Positions 45,889-55,449 of a stretch of 56,191 nt of DNA are shown piece by piece; position 1 is the first letter of the stretch; each line of letters opens with the position of its first letter. Position numbers and translations under genes: made by a program. A model generated the notes under the pieces. That model searched no databases, was not told the DNA's origin, and was given only the letters and a program-made list of their open reading frames with translations. The DNA lies in contig RPFO01002335.1 of assembly GCA_009746045.1 (NCBI GenBank), positions 1-56,191 on the forward strand, in the 5' to 3' direction. Source of the stretch: Mesostigma viride. Lineage: Eukaryota; Streptophyta; Mesostigmatophyceae; Mesostigmatales; Mesostigmataceae.

Positions 45889-46578
45889 ATGTCCAGTCTG
45901 ACGGTCGACATAAGGGGACGTCCATATCAGGACGCTGTTTTCCGGATTTTTGAGAAGGATCCCGAAAAGAAGTGCCGGGATAGGAAATGTAAAAAGCTGT
46001 CTATTACCGACATGGGTCTGTGTGGGGAACACATCGTAGCTTTCGGAAAGGACATGATTTCCCGTCATCTGCAACAATACGTTGACAACAATTGTGTGGG
46101 AGGGGCGCAGATGGACGTCCTTCTTGAGGATGGAGTGGACGGAGCCAAAAGGGCTGTAATTCGGCTGTCGGAAATGGATGATGACAAAGAGGACGTGAAC
46201 ATTCGCCTTAGGAGGCACGACGACAACACGGCCGATTGTGTGTTTGGGTCTGGAGGAATGGAGGATGAGAGCCAGGTCTTCCATGATGCCGCGGAGAAGG
46301 TGGTTGAATGGATGATGGGTTGGTCAAATCTTGACGTTCGCATATTCAACCGTCTGACGTCTGATTTCCTTCTTAGGGGAAGTTTCAAGATGGTTGACCG
46401 TGCAAGGCAGTCCAGGAACCAGCTATCCCTTTCCATGGCCAGTCCGATCGCACGCATGATTAAGGAGGGCCCTCTTCCGCGCAACCTTGCCTCGAGATTT
46501 CGAAAATACCATGAAGGGCCCGACCGAAAATCAGCAGCGATTTCCCATTCGCGAACCACTTATGGGTCGACGGAGTTG
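45889..46578 (+). CDS. Multi-exon gene, exon with C-C-C-H motif
   Basis: The acceptor TTTTGCAG abuts the ATG at 45889. The exon ends GAGTTG/GTAACC in phase 0. It encodes 230 residues. Around residues 30-45 is CRDRKC...GLCGEH (C-x4-C-x10-C-x2-H), a short zinc-binding-like cluster, followed by helical and acidic segments with no family I recognise. If the start is real this is the first coding exon; alternatively upstream exons join it. The neighbouring introns (45433-45888 and 46579-46846) carry three and two copies of the hairpin motif. Confidence 0.6.
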
Positions 46579-46846
46579 GTAACCGAATTTTTTTGCATTT
46601 CCTTGCCAAATGATTCTTTATGAGGGACATAGAGTTGTTTGTATAGAGAGTGAATTGACGAAAGTTGCGACGGCGGTCGCATCTTTTAGTGCGTCGTTCT
46701 CTTGTTATGAATCTCTGTTCTTTCTGAATTATAACGTTGTTTGTACCTTGACATAATGATGCATTTTTTGTATTGAGTTGCGACGTGGGGCGCATCTTCC
46801 TGCTGACTCGTATGATTTTTCCAATTTTTTTGTTTTGTTGTTGCAG

Positions 46847-47507
46847 ATGGAAAAGGGCGGCCCTACATCGCAGGTGGTCGGCGACTCTCCCCCTAGGGGG
46901 AAGGGTCTGAAGGGCAACCAGTTCAGGCCCAAGGCGCCTCCTCACAACAGCCTCCTCACAAGCGTGCAAGGGAGGGCACGCCGCCCCCAATGGTGGAATC
47001 TGGTGTCAGCTTTGCCGCGGTCACTGGGAAGGATGAGTACCACGGTGGTGGTGAGATGGTGGACGATCCGGTTGCGCAGTTCAGATTGAGCGGTTTCAGC
47101 GACTCGCGAATGGCACTCGTGAACAGCAATTCGCGCTGTACCAAGACATCCTTAATGACAAACCTGAAGTCGCCAAGGTGCCTTATCTCTCCAAAAGCAA
47201 TTCATGCCTCGTATCGACACCATGCTCCAGCAGGAGCTAAGGTTGCTCGGTTGGCTCAGAATCCGACAGTAGCCGCCGCGCCCTCCCATGCCGCGCCTGC
47301 CGCAGTAGCCCAAAAGAGGGGGGAGAGTGTGCACGAGTCGGCCGCAGTGCCCTCAACCGCAAGGGATCCCCCCGCGACTTCCAAGCCGGTCGCGACGGGC
47401 GATATGCCCCCGCCGCGGCCAAGGGGAAGGGGGAAGGGGGTCGATGCAGGGGAAGAAGATGTTTTCGAAATGACGCCGGCAATTTGGAAGGTGGCGGGCC
47501 GATCTTC
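46847..47507 (+). CDS. Multi-exon gene, exon with internal frame breaks
   Basis: Acceptor TTGTTGCAG, donor TCTTC/GTAAGT in phase 2, which joins correctly to the next exon (completing a Ser codon). Coding sense moves between frames near 46900, 47090 and 47200. The segments that read as protein are Pro/Gln-rich, then QRLANGTREQQFALYQ, then a Pro/Ala-rich tail. The frame changes sit near short homopolymers. It is probably one disordered exon with sequence errors, but decay cannot be excluded. Confidence 0.5.
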
Positions 47508-47628
47508 GTAAGTCTCTGCCCATTTAATTGATGTCGTGAAATACAATAAGCATTTTTTTGCAATATTCGCCAGAAATGTCATTTCCGACAACTAAGCGGA
47601 TTTTTACTTTCCGTTGAAATGTTCGCAG

Positions 47629-47685
47629 GGCCGGCAAGAGGATGTGGGTGCAAGAGAAGCCCGCTCAATGGCGGGAAGCACCCAG
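47629..47685 (+). CDS. Multi-exon gene, short exon
   Basis: A 57-bp exon between TTCGCAG and GTACATGAGT. Phases fit both neighbours. It encodes a basic Trp-containing segment (RMWVQEKPAQWREAP). Confidence 0.65.
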
Positions 47686-47812
47686 GTACATGAGTGCGTC
47701 AGATTCCTCTCCGGTTTACTTGTAATGAAATGGTTTGCGTGCGTATATCCTTGTTTATTTTTGTAGTAATTTTTTTCTTGTGAATGGACAATCGCGTTTG
47801 CTATTTTTACAG

Positions 47813-47893
47813 GGAAGTCCGTTCGAGCAGCAAGAGGGCGGTGAGAGGAGGGGAAGTGGATCTTACGGTGGTTCCACTGCAGAGGGGGGAAGG
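47813..47893 (+). CDS. Multi-exon gene, short exon
   Basis: An 81-bp exon after CTATTTTTACAG, ending GAAGG/GTAAGT. It encodes an Arg/Ser-rich segment ending EVDLTVVPLQRGEG. The following intron (47894-48017) carries one hairpin motif at 47948. Confidence 0.7.
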
Positions 47894-48017
47894 GTAAGTT
47901 ACCGTTGACTTACAAATTGAAAGTTTAGGTTCGTCCTCAATTGACAGAGTTACGACGGCCGGCGTTTCTCTACACTTTTCTTACATTAAAAATCTTCCGT
48001 TGATAATGTTCTTGCAG

Positions 48018-48522
48018 GAAGCCGGTCGTCAGGGTGGGGCAAATCTCCAGGGAGAGGGGGCTATCGCTGTCGGTGAGCCTGTGTCAGAGGGCGGGTGGAA
48101 GCGACGGCGATACTGCGAAAATGACACGCTTTAAGGAGCAAGCGGATGCTTATAAACTGAGGACGTTGGCAAAGCGGGTTGTGGCCGAGGTGAGAACGGA
48201 AACAGCCCCACCTGAGGTACGGAACCAGATGATGACTCTCCATCAAGTCGCTGAGTTGATCGTGAAGAATGCGTGCGCGCCCGATGGAGCCACACAGCCT
48301 GAGGAGATCCCGAGCGCCAAGGCCTTGATAAAGTGGATGCAGGAGAACCTGTTCGAGGGCAAAGGGAAGGAGAGGAAGTGTAAACTGAAGACGGTGACGA
48401 TGGCGGACGCCAAGACTCTGATCAAGATGTTGAAGGAACACGATGCCCGCCGGGACAAGTCTCCGAAGATCGCGAAGGGGTCGAAGAAAGCGGCTGAAGC
48501 AGCAGCGGTTGAGGGGAATGAG
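48018..48522 (+). CDS. Multi-exon gene, basic helical exon
   Basis: Joined in frame to the previous exon by a split Gly codon and ending AATGAG/GTAAGT in phase 0. It encodes ~168 residues, largely helical and Lys-rich (TRFKEQADAYKLRTLAKRV, then KCKLKTVTMADAKTLIKML). No catalytic motif is visible. The donor and ~150 bp of the following intron are triplicated. Confidence 0.7.
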
Positions 48523-48964
48523 GTAAGTCTACCTCTGTTGTGAGGGGGGCTTTGTTCTTGAGGTCCACGTTTCATGTAGGTTGCGACGGCCGGCGTTTCT
48601 TAAGTGTGACACTTACTTCCTTTTGACTAACACTTACTTCCTTTCCTGATTTCGCATCGTTGAGGGAAATGAGCCAAGTGTACCTCTGTTGTGAGGGGGG
48701 CTTTGATCTTGAGGTTTAGGTTTCATCTAGGTTGCGACGGCCGGCGTTTCTCAAGTGTGACATTTACTTTATTCCTTTTGGTTATGCTTTCCTGATTTTT
48801 TCCTATCATTGTTAAGGGGAACGAGGTAAGTGTACCTCTGTTGTGAGGGGGGCTTTGATGTTGAGGTTCAGGTTTCATGTAGGTTGCGACGGCCGGCGTT
48901 TCTCAATCGGCATTTACTTTATTCCTTTTGGTTATGCTTTCCTGATTTTTTCGCATCACTGCAG
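48523..48964 (+). repeat. Intron made of three ~150-bp tandem repeats, each with a hairpin motif
   Basis: Three units begin at about 48512, 48660 and 48813. Each contains a GGGGAAYGAG/GTAAGT-like exon-intron boundary, TACCTCTGTTGTGAGGGGGGC, the motif (48579, 48730, 48882) and a T-rich stretch. The boundary is intact in units 1 and 3 and mutated in unit 2 (GCCAAGT). Only the last unit leads into the real acceptor CACTGCAG. Confidence 0.9.
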
Positions 48965-50143
48965 TACGTGCAGGCCGAGAGGGCGACCCACGCGGCCATC
49001 ATGTTCTCAATCAGGCTCGACCAGCACCCGCGCCGCGAGAACATGAAAATAGATAGTACGTGGACTGCTGCCGTCGACGAACACCAGAAGGGACTCTCCG
49101 AAGCACTTGCGACCTACAAGGGGAAGGCGCTGAAGGGAAAGGGGAAAGGAAAGGAGGTGGAGGTTGCGGATGCTCCCGTGTCTCTGCTTGAGAAATGGGA
49201 GAAGTCCCCGGTGTCGCAGGATGATGATGACATCCTGGATGTGAACGATGAGATCGCGAAGGGCAAACGGTTGCGGCAGGAGCTTGCCGTTCAGCCTCGG
49301 GACCTCGATGAGATGTCCAAAGCCTTGGTGCATCGAAATCGGGTGTGGACAAGGAACCTGTTCGTTGGGCCTCAGAAGCTCCTCGCACGAGACTTGCATC
49401 TGTCGAGAGCCGAGCAGAACGCCACCATTTTTGCAAACTCGGAGTCCGACTACGGCCACGACAAGCTGGTGATTCCTGTGTGGCGGTACTCGTTCCAGTT
49501 TTTGGCTGACCGGTGCCCCAACACTTTTCATGACTGGATGAAAAAGGAACACCCAGCGTCAGCTCGCGCAACTCTTCGGGGAGATGGGGGGGCACGGACA
49601 ATGAAGGCTGGCTACGCTCGCGCAATGACTGACAAAGAGATTGATATCTACCTGCGAACGAGCTCGGCCAAGGGAATGGCCGAAGCTGCTTCCACCGGTT
49701 CTGACAGGACGGCCGATTGCTGGACTCACTTAAGCCCGTGGACGTGAGAAAGGCCGCGCTTTTGGACAGTTTGTGCAAGTCCGCCTGGGAGATGGCTCCA
49801 CTCGAGAAGAAGCCACCGTTGCCGCCAGCCATTTGCGGCTTTCTCGTGCTGGACGGGAACCACTTTACCACACTCATCAAATCGGTGAAATTCGAACTGG
49901 TCGCCCCAAATATGACGGTGGACCAAAGATCTGTGTGGTACCAGGCAATGCTGAACGGTTTCATGAAGGCGGAAAAGCTAAGGGTCGTTGCGCGGGGAGG
50001 GAAGGAGCAGGAGGTCACGAAGACCGTGGCCGCGGAGAAGCTGGAGGAGTGGGCAATGATTGGACGAAATTCGGGGGGTGGACGTGCAGATGCTCAAGGG
50101 TGAGACCATCCTGCCGACCTGGTGGCAGATCCGTGAAGAGAAG
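48965..50143 (+). CDS. Multi-exon gene, large central exon
   Basis: Acceptor CACTGCAG, donor GAGAAG/GTAAGC, both phase 0. It encodes ~390 residues: a Lys/Glu-rich stretch, an acidic QDDDDILD, then a globular-looking portion rich in aromatic residues (VWRYSFQFLADRCPNTFHDWM). Frame changes near 49725 and 50065 are needed; the last segment reads KGETILPTWWQIREEK. I recognise no family. Confidence 0.65.
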
Positions 50144-50399
50144 GTAAGCCAGGTTGCGACCGCCGGCGTTTCTATAAGTGGTTTTCTTGTGTTAATTTCA
50201 GTATGCCATTAGTTCGGTCAAGATGCGACCGCCGGCGTTTCTATAAGGGGTTTTCATGTTCCACCTTAGTATGCCATATTTTGGTCAAGATGCGACCGCC
50301 GGCGTTTCTGTCAGTCGTATTCTTGTTCTCAGTTGAGTTGTGCTTATTTGGGAGGACTATCGATGTGTCTCTGCGCGTTGTTGCCCTACGGCGATGCAG
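50144..50399 (+). repeat. Intron with three ~68-bp tandem repeats of the hairpin motif
   Basis: GCGACCGCCGGCGTTTCT occurs at 50155, 50224 and 50290 within a repeated TATGCCATTAGTTCGGTCAAGAT-type unit. The first motif lies only eight bases from the splice donor. Confidence 0.88.
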
Positions 50400-50690
50400 G
50401 TTTCCGAACAAGTCGGCAAGATGATCGAAGTTGTCAGGCAGCTCGGGAACGCCATGAACGCCGAGGACACAGCCCAAGCCAAGGCAACGTGGGGCTCAGC
50501 GCTGGGGGATGTGCACCGGGCCTACCAGGCATATGGACCCGTCAAGAGAGGGAAGGGCGTGTCTATCCCAACTCCTCTGTACGGCAAGATCTGGGCGATT
50601 GTGAAGCCCTTTTGGCAGAAAGGAGAGCAAGCCAAGGCCGAAGGGGACGGCGCAGGCGACAAGGCAGGAGGGGCTGAAGAGACGGACAAG
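50400..50690 (+). CDS. Multi-exon gene, exon 5' part before hAT insertion
   Basis: Acceptor GCGATGCAG, phase 0. It encodes ~97 residues (helical start EQVGKMIEVVRQLGNAMN, then GKIWAIVKPFWQKGEQ and an Ala/Gly/Glu tail). It continues after the transposon at 52311: removing the insert and one target duplication joins ...EETDK to WGPDQ in frame. Confidence 0.75.
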
Positions 50691-52302
50691 CAGAGTGCAA
50701 TCATACGCCGTATAATACGGTATAATACGGTATAATACGTAATACGCTGGCTTTGAGCGTATGATTCATACGTTATAATACGTTTTAGCGTATAATGACG
50801 TATAATACCGTATTATACCGTATGATGCCGTGTTTTCCGCGTTTTTTTTACGTTTTGCGCGGCTAGGATGCCAGAACGACAGGGCAACGATTTGAAGCCA
50901 CAGATTTCGTATCTCTACTATAAGTACTGACCCGTCTGAACTTTCACAATTCGACGCGATCTTATTTTGACATTGTGGTGCACAGTGCGCGCACCGTGCG
51001 GAGGTGGCCATGGCGACGTGCGTTCCGTTAAAATATGGCTAATCCGGCGGGCGACAGGCGAAAAAATTAAGCCGATGGTTAAAAGTGATGTTCTATTATG
51101 ATGTTTCATAGCAAGATCTGCACTATTTGCAAATTCGCTGCCTTTGTTGGTACAGATTTGCACGGGGGTCTCATCCAACAATTTGGCCGCGATGAATAAT
51201 CTAGCATGTGTGCCTGCGACGGTAGAACTCGATATTCGTGGGTTATTTTGATGCAGCAAGAGCCGTTTAGTAACGGACACCATGAAAATAACCTAAGCAT
51301 CTTCGATCTGCGGCCATTTCCTGTCATTTCTAAAATGATTTCGTTCAGGCCTGCGCGATCCGCGGTTAATCCATCCATGGCTGGCTGGCTTTTCTTGCGC
51401 GCCTGGGTAGGAAATAATGCCGGCCGTGGTACGTTGATTTGCCGCATGTCACCGCCCAGTCTGTTTGCGCTCTTAATGAACCTGGCATGAAACTTTTTGC
51501 GCCGTTTCTGGGTTTTTCTTGCTATTTTGTTCTCCACTTGTTGCAGTTGTGCTATCAGATTTTCCGCAGCTTTCAATGGTTTTCCTTACGCTACGTATGC
51601 CATGCTTCCTAAAGCTACCCAGAATTGATCGGGCAGTTATCTGGCTTTGCTACGCTTCCTGTATGGAGGTTTTCACACGGTAGACATTCTATATTGCGTA
51701 GTCAAGGACCCTAGCTGCCTGGGAGCGGCATCACCGTTGCAAGGAGCTGGCGAGCTCATAGACGCCTGTCATGCTCTTCAGCCTGCTGGAAAACAAGGTT
51801 GTTGTATGGAAGGTGAGAATATGTGAGTTACTTATTATCACATCCCCACCTGTTTAGCCATGTTTAACATGTTGGCCCCTTGCTGGCCCACTGCACGGTC
51901 CCCTAGTTATTGCTGGCCTTTTTACCATATATAATTACTTGCATCAAAGTGAAGGCACCCAAGTAAACATAACCAATATAAAGCCACATATATACAGTTA
52001 TACACATACACACAATTATGCATGCGCACGTTTACACTCTCAGTATTACATGCAATATATCGATCGTGTCCACAATATCCACCGTATAGAGTATAGCCGA
52101 GGGTAGGGCAACCTTGGATTATGTCCAAAACAGTGTTAAAAACATGTGGATTGATGGTGGGTGTCTTAAAATGTGTAAAATCAGAGTATTCTGAGTGTGT
52201 CCGTACGAAAACGTATAATACCGTATTATACCGTATTATACCGTATTATACATTATACTCCACCGTGACCGTATAACGCGTATAACGTACGATTGCACTC
52301 TG
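50691..52302 (-). mobile_element. 1.6-kb hAT-type DNA transposon, degenerate
   Basis: The target duplication is 8 bp, CGGACAAG (50683-50690 and 52303-52310). Terminal inverted repeats CAGAGTGCAATCATACG and CAGAGTGCAATCGTACG match at 16 of 17 positions and fit the hAT YARNG start. Subterminal CGTATAATACGG repeats cluster at both ends (50703-50830 and 52206-52265), as expected for transposase-binding sites. A minus-strand stretch (51280-51110) reads like a worn hAT transposase core (...ETPVQICTNKGSEFANSADLA, cf. the VQxxTDNxxN block). No complete transposase frame remains, so it needs help in trans. Confidence 0.88.
51100..51576 (-). pseudogene. hAT transposase remnant
   Basis: Two overlapping minus-strand frames (about 51576-51106 and 51283-50918) together give a partial match, from memory of the family, to the DUF659-like part of hAT transposases. 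Catalytic and dimerisation regions are not visible. The assignment is supported mainly by the 8-bp target duplication of the enclosing element. Confidence 0.4.
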
Positions 52303-52310
52303 CGGACAAG

Positions 52311-54611
52311 TGGGGGCCGGACCAGAAGAACTTCATGCAGCGCTGGCTGTTCTGGTGTGAGGACCCTTTGAAGCCCGCTGTCGACGGCAAGCCGGCGATC
52401 GCACAGGATATCGCGGCTCGGCAAGACTTCCTTGACACGCGCCCTAAAGACAAGGCGCACGAACTGTCCATTTTCACCGCGCATCGGGAACTTGCGAGTT
52501 TCCAGTACTTCGACAGCCTGATCCAAGCGCCGATCATGTCCTGTGAGGCCCCTCCCAGCAACCTGATAAAAATAATGGAAGTCGCCAAGAATTTGATAGA
52601 GGGGGCGAAGCAATTCGCCCACATCAAGTTCCTGGAGAACCCCGACCTGATTGGCTCCGTCAGACAACTAGACGGGACTTTCGACCCCGTAATGGTGAGG
52701 GAGCACGTGTTTGGCGTGAAGCTGAAGGGCACCTTCGCCACGGACCTCGACAAGTTCATCGCCGAGTGCCGCCTGACCAGAGACTTTTGGCGGGTGGTCG
52801 TCACGGCCACGAGGGCGATCATTCTCACGCTGAGGGACCTTCCGCCGGCTAAAAGGAAAGTGGTCGACCAGAAGGACTGGAAGTTCCCGAGAGGGGTGCT
52901 CGCTTCCCACCCCCGTCATTTGTATGACGATTTGGGTGTGAAGACCAAACATCTGCTGGGTGTGCCAGTGGAGGCGGCGGCGGAGGAGGAGGTTGAGGAG
53001 GAGGAGGAGGGCAAGGGGACTACCAAGGCCAAGAAGGGGTGGCGGGACAGGTTGGGAGCCTACAGCGATTGGAAGGGGGTGAGGATGGGATCCGACTGGA
53101 TCGCATACAGGACAATGACATGGATGGAAAACGAAAAAAGAAAGGATCTGGTGGTGACGAAGGTGGTGGACGAGTTGTGCACGGGGAATTACAAAATTCC
53201 TCGGTCGCTGGAGGACCAGGCGTTTGCTGTGCTGGACCTGGCAGCTGACAGCAACGAGAAGTGGAGGAACCTGCGCAAGTGGGACGCAGACTGCATTCCG
53301 GAGGAGAGCAACATTCCCAAACCCTCCTCGCATTTGAGCCCGGTCGTGTGGGATGTGGTTGACAAGATGACCAACGCCCTTTTTAGGGGACCCTGCAGAG
53401 TTCTGCTGGTGTTCGGGGAGCCCGCCCATATCCGCCGGTGGAAGCGCCTGGTCCGCCTTATCAAATATTGGCTTGTTGAAGATGGGTGGACAGGCCTCGC
53501 ATATTTTTCCGACGACGATTCTTCGTCTGATGAGGATGATGATTCGGAGAAGGGGGAAGAGGGGGAGGAGGAAGAGGGGGAGGCGGATGAGAATGAGGAT
53601 GAGAAGGAGGAGGACGAGGAGGACGAGGAGGACGAGGAGGACGAGGAGGACGAGGAGGACGAGGAGGAGGATGAGGAGGATATTGCTGAGGGGCACCCGC
53701 CCGGGATGGGTGGGGGCAGGCGGAGGGGGAGAAAGGGGATGGGATGGGGAGAAGGGAGGAGGGGAGGGGGAGAGGGACGGGGGAGGAGATGGAAGGGGAG
53801 GGAAAAAGCGCAGTCGGGATGGAGGCTCGCGGGAGGAGAAAATGGGGGGGGATGAAGACAAAAGGGGGGGAGGTAAGCGCCAGCGTGCTGGTGAAGGAGA
53901 CCCGAGGCCTGTTACTGGAAACGCCGGCGGGCGTATCTGTGATGAGGAGGGGGATCGCCAGCGGGAGGGAGGCTCGCGGCCTGTTACTGGAAACGCCGGC
54001 GGGCGTATCTGTGATGAGGAGGGGGATCGCCAGCAGGAAGCAGGCTCGCAGCCTGTTACTGGTAACGCCGGCGGGCGTATCTGTGATGAGGATGGGGATC
54101 GCCAGCAGGAAGCAGGCTCGCGGCCTGTTACTGGTAGCGCCGGCGGGCGTTCCCGATTTACGGGAGGCGGTCGTGTCCGACAGATGGGAATGAGGCCTCG
54201 TCAGGATTCATGGGGACCCCCGGTTGAGGGGACCCCCGCCCTCGCCTCGGTTTCTTTGGGTCTGGAAGACGATCCCGTACCGTCGTCAGGAAGGACGGTT
54301 GTGATGACTTTGCCCCCCGCTCGACGGGGATGGAGCAATGCCCGAACACGATACTGCTGAATGAGGATGACGATCCGGAGCCGTCGGCTGACACGGATTT
54401 TGTTGCGAGCACCCCACTGCAGAAGAGGGTATTGGAGGCTCGTAACGTGGAGGGTCCGCCGAAAGTCTCAGGTGGAGGGCCGGCGTTTGCCGGATTGATG
54501 CGCCCGACTGAGGTGGTCGATGTTGAGGCGCCGCCAGGGACATCGACCGCACCGTTGACCGCATTGACGGATATCTTCGATCGACGAAGGATGCCCTTCC
54601 ACGCTCCAACG
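52311..54611 (+). CDS. Multi-exon gene, exon 3' part: globular domain, acidic tract, basic tail with 24-residue repeats
   Basis: Begins in frame with the 50400-50690 part. Residues from 52311 to ~53500 form a long globular region (KNFMQRWLFW, then RDFWRVVVTATRAIILTLRDLPPAKR, then RVLLVFGEPAHIRRWKRLVRLIKYWL). An Asp/Glu tract follows at 53505-53690, then a Gly/Arg/Lys-rich tail. A frame change between 53700 and 53850 leads into four copies of a 24-residue repeat (RPVTGNAGGRICDEEGD type, 53911-54160) and another near 54330. It ends CCAACG/GTACAT in phase 0. Acidic-then-basic tails are common in chromatin or nucleolar proteins, but no function is assigned. Confidence 0.68.
53911..54160 (+). repeat. 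Four 72-bp coding repeats containing the hairpin motif in antisense
   Basis: Units begin near 53911, 53983, 54055 and 54127; each contains GGAAACGCCGGCGGGCGTATC or a close variant, the reverse complement of the intronic motif. Being 72 bp, the repeats keep frame (24 residues each). Confidence 0.88.
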
Positions 54612-54767
54612 GTACATTCGGCCGGTAAATTTCATTTTCAATAAACGAGTTTAATAAGTACCTTAATATATTTCTACATAAGTTTTTTTGCATCAGTCCA
54701 TGGCTTCATTGATTTCTCACACGTGACCCTTCCGTATTCATGTTAATTGGCATGTGCTTACGTGCAG

Positions 54768-55449
54768 GGAAAGGCGAAGAAGAGACTCCAGTTCGGTTTC
54801 CCCGTGGATCCGCGTCTGGGACTGTGTCCGGAGAGGCCGGCCGTGTTGTTGGCCAGGCCGCGGTCGGCGCACCAGTTGCACAACCGGGGCGGGAGGGGAC
54901 GAGCTCCCACCCAACCCATCACCCTTTCCGTGCGGTCAGCCAGAAAAAACGTACGAAGAGTTGATGGCAGAGGAGGCGGCTACGCAGGGGCAGAAGGCAA
55001 AACGTCGGGGAGGGGGCAGGCGAGGGGCGGGGCAGGAGACGGAGGGTGCCGACGAACCTGCACAGCCGCAGAAGGGTGGTGGTCAGGGCAGAGATGCGAC
55101 GGCCGAAAACCGAATCAGGGACGTTCGGCCGGACGTCCGGATGCGCTTTATGGATGGCGCGAAACTGAGTCGCGGAGGTTGGAGTTCGAAATGGGTAGAC
55201 GAGGTGTGCATAAACTGGGAGCACAAGTACCCCAAGAAGGAAGATTTTCTGCTCTTTGGCACCCTCCTGGGCAAAGAGAGGGAGAAGGTGGTGATCAGAT
55301 GGTTTGATGAAGGGCACGACCTCGGTTGGAGTAATGAGTGCGAGCAAAAGTTTCGTTTCCCTCTGAAGTTCGCTAGAGAACATGTTACTCTCCTGAAGGA
55401 AGGCGCCAGCTGGGACAACATTCCTTCATATCGACCTGGCAAGCGATGA
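54768..55449 (+). CDS. Multi-exon gene, last exon
   Basis: Acceptor TTACGTGCAG, phase 0 with the previous exon, stop TGA at 55447. It starts GKAKKRLQFGFPVD, changes frame near 54815 into a Gly/Ala/Pro-rich linker and again at the A-run of 54940-54946. It then reads TYEELMAEEAATQ and a well-formed C-terminal domain (MRFMDGAKLSRGGWSSKWVDEVCINWEHKYPKKEDFL split over 55140-55250) ending SYRPGKR. The final ~110 residues look folded, with aromatic and acidic clusters. I recognise no family. Confidence 0.65.
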
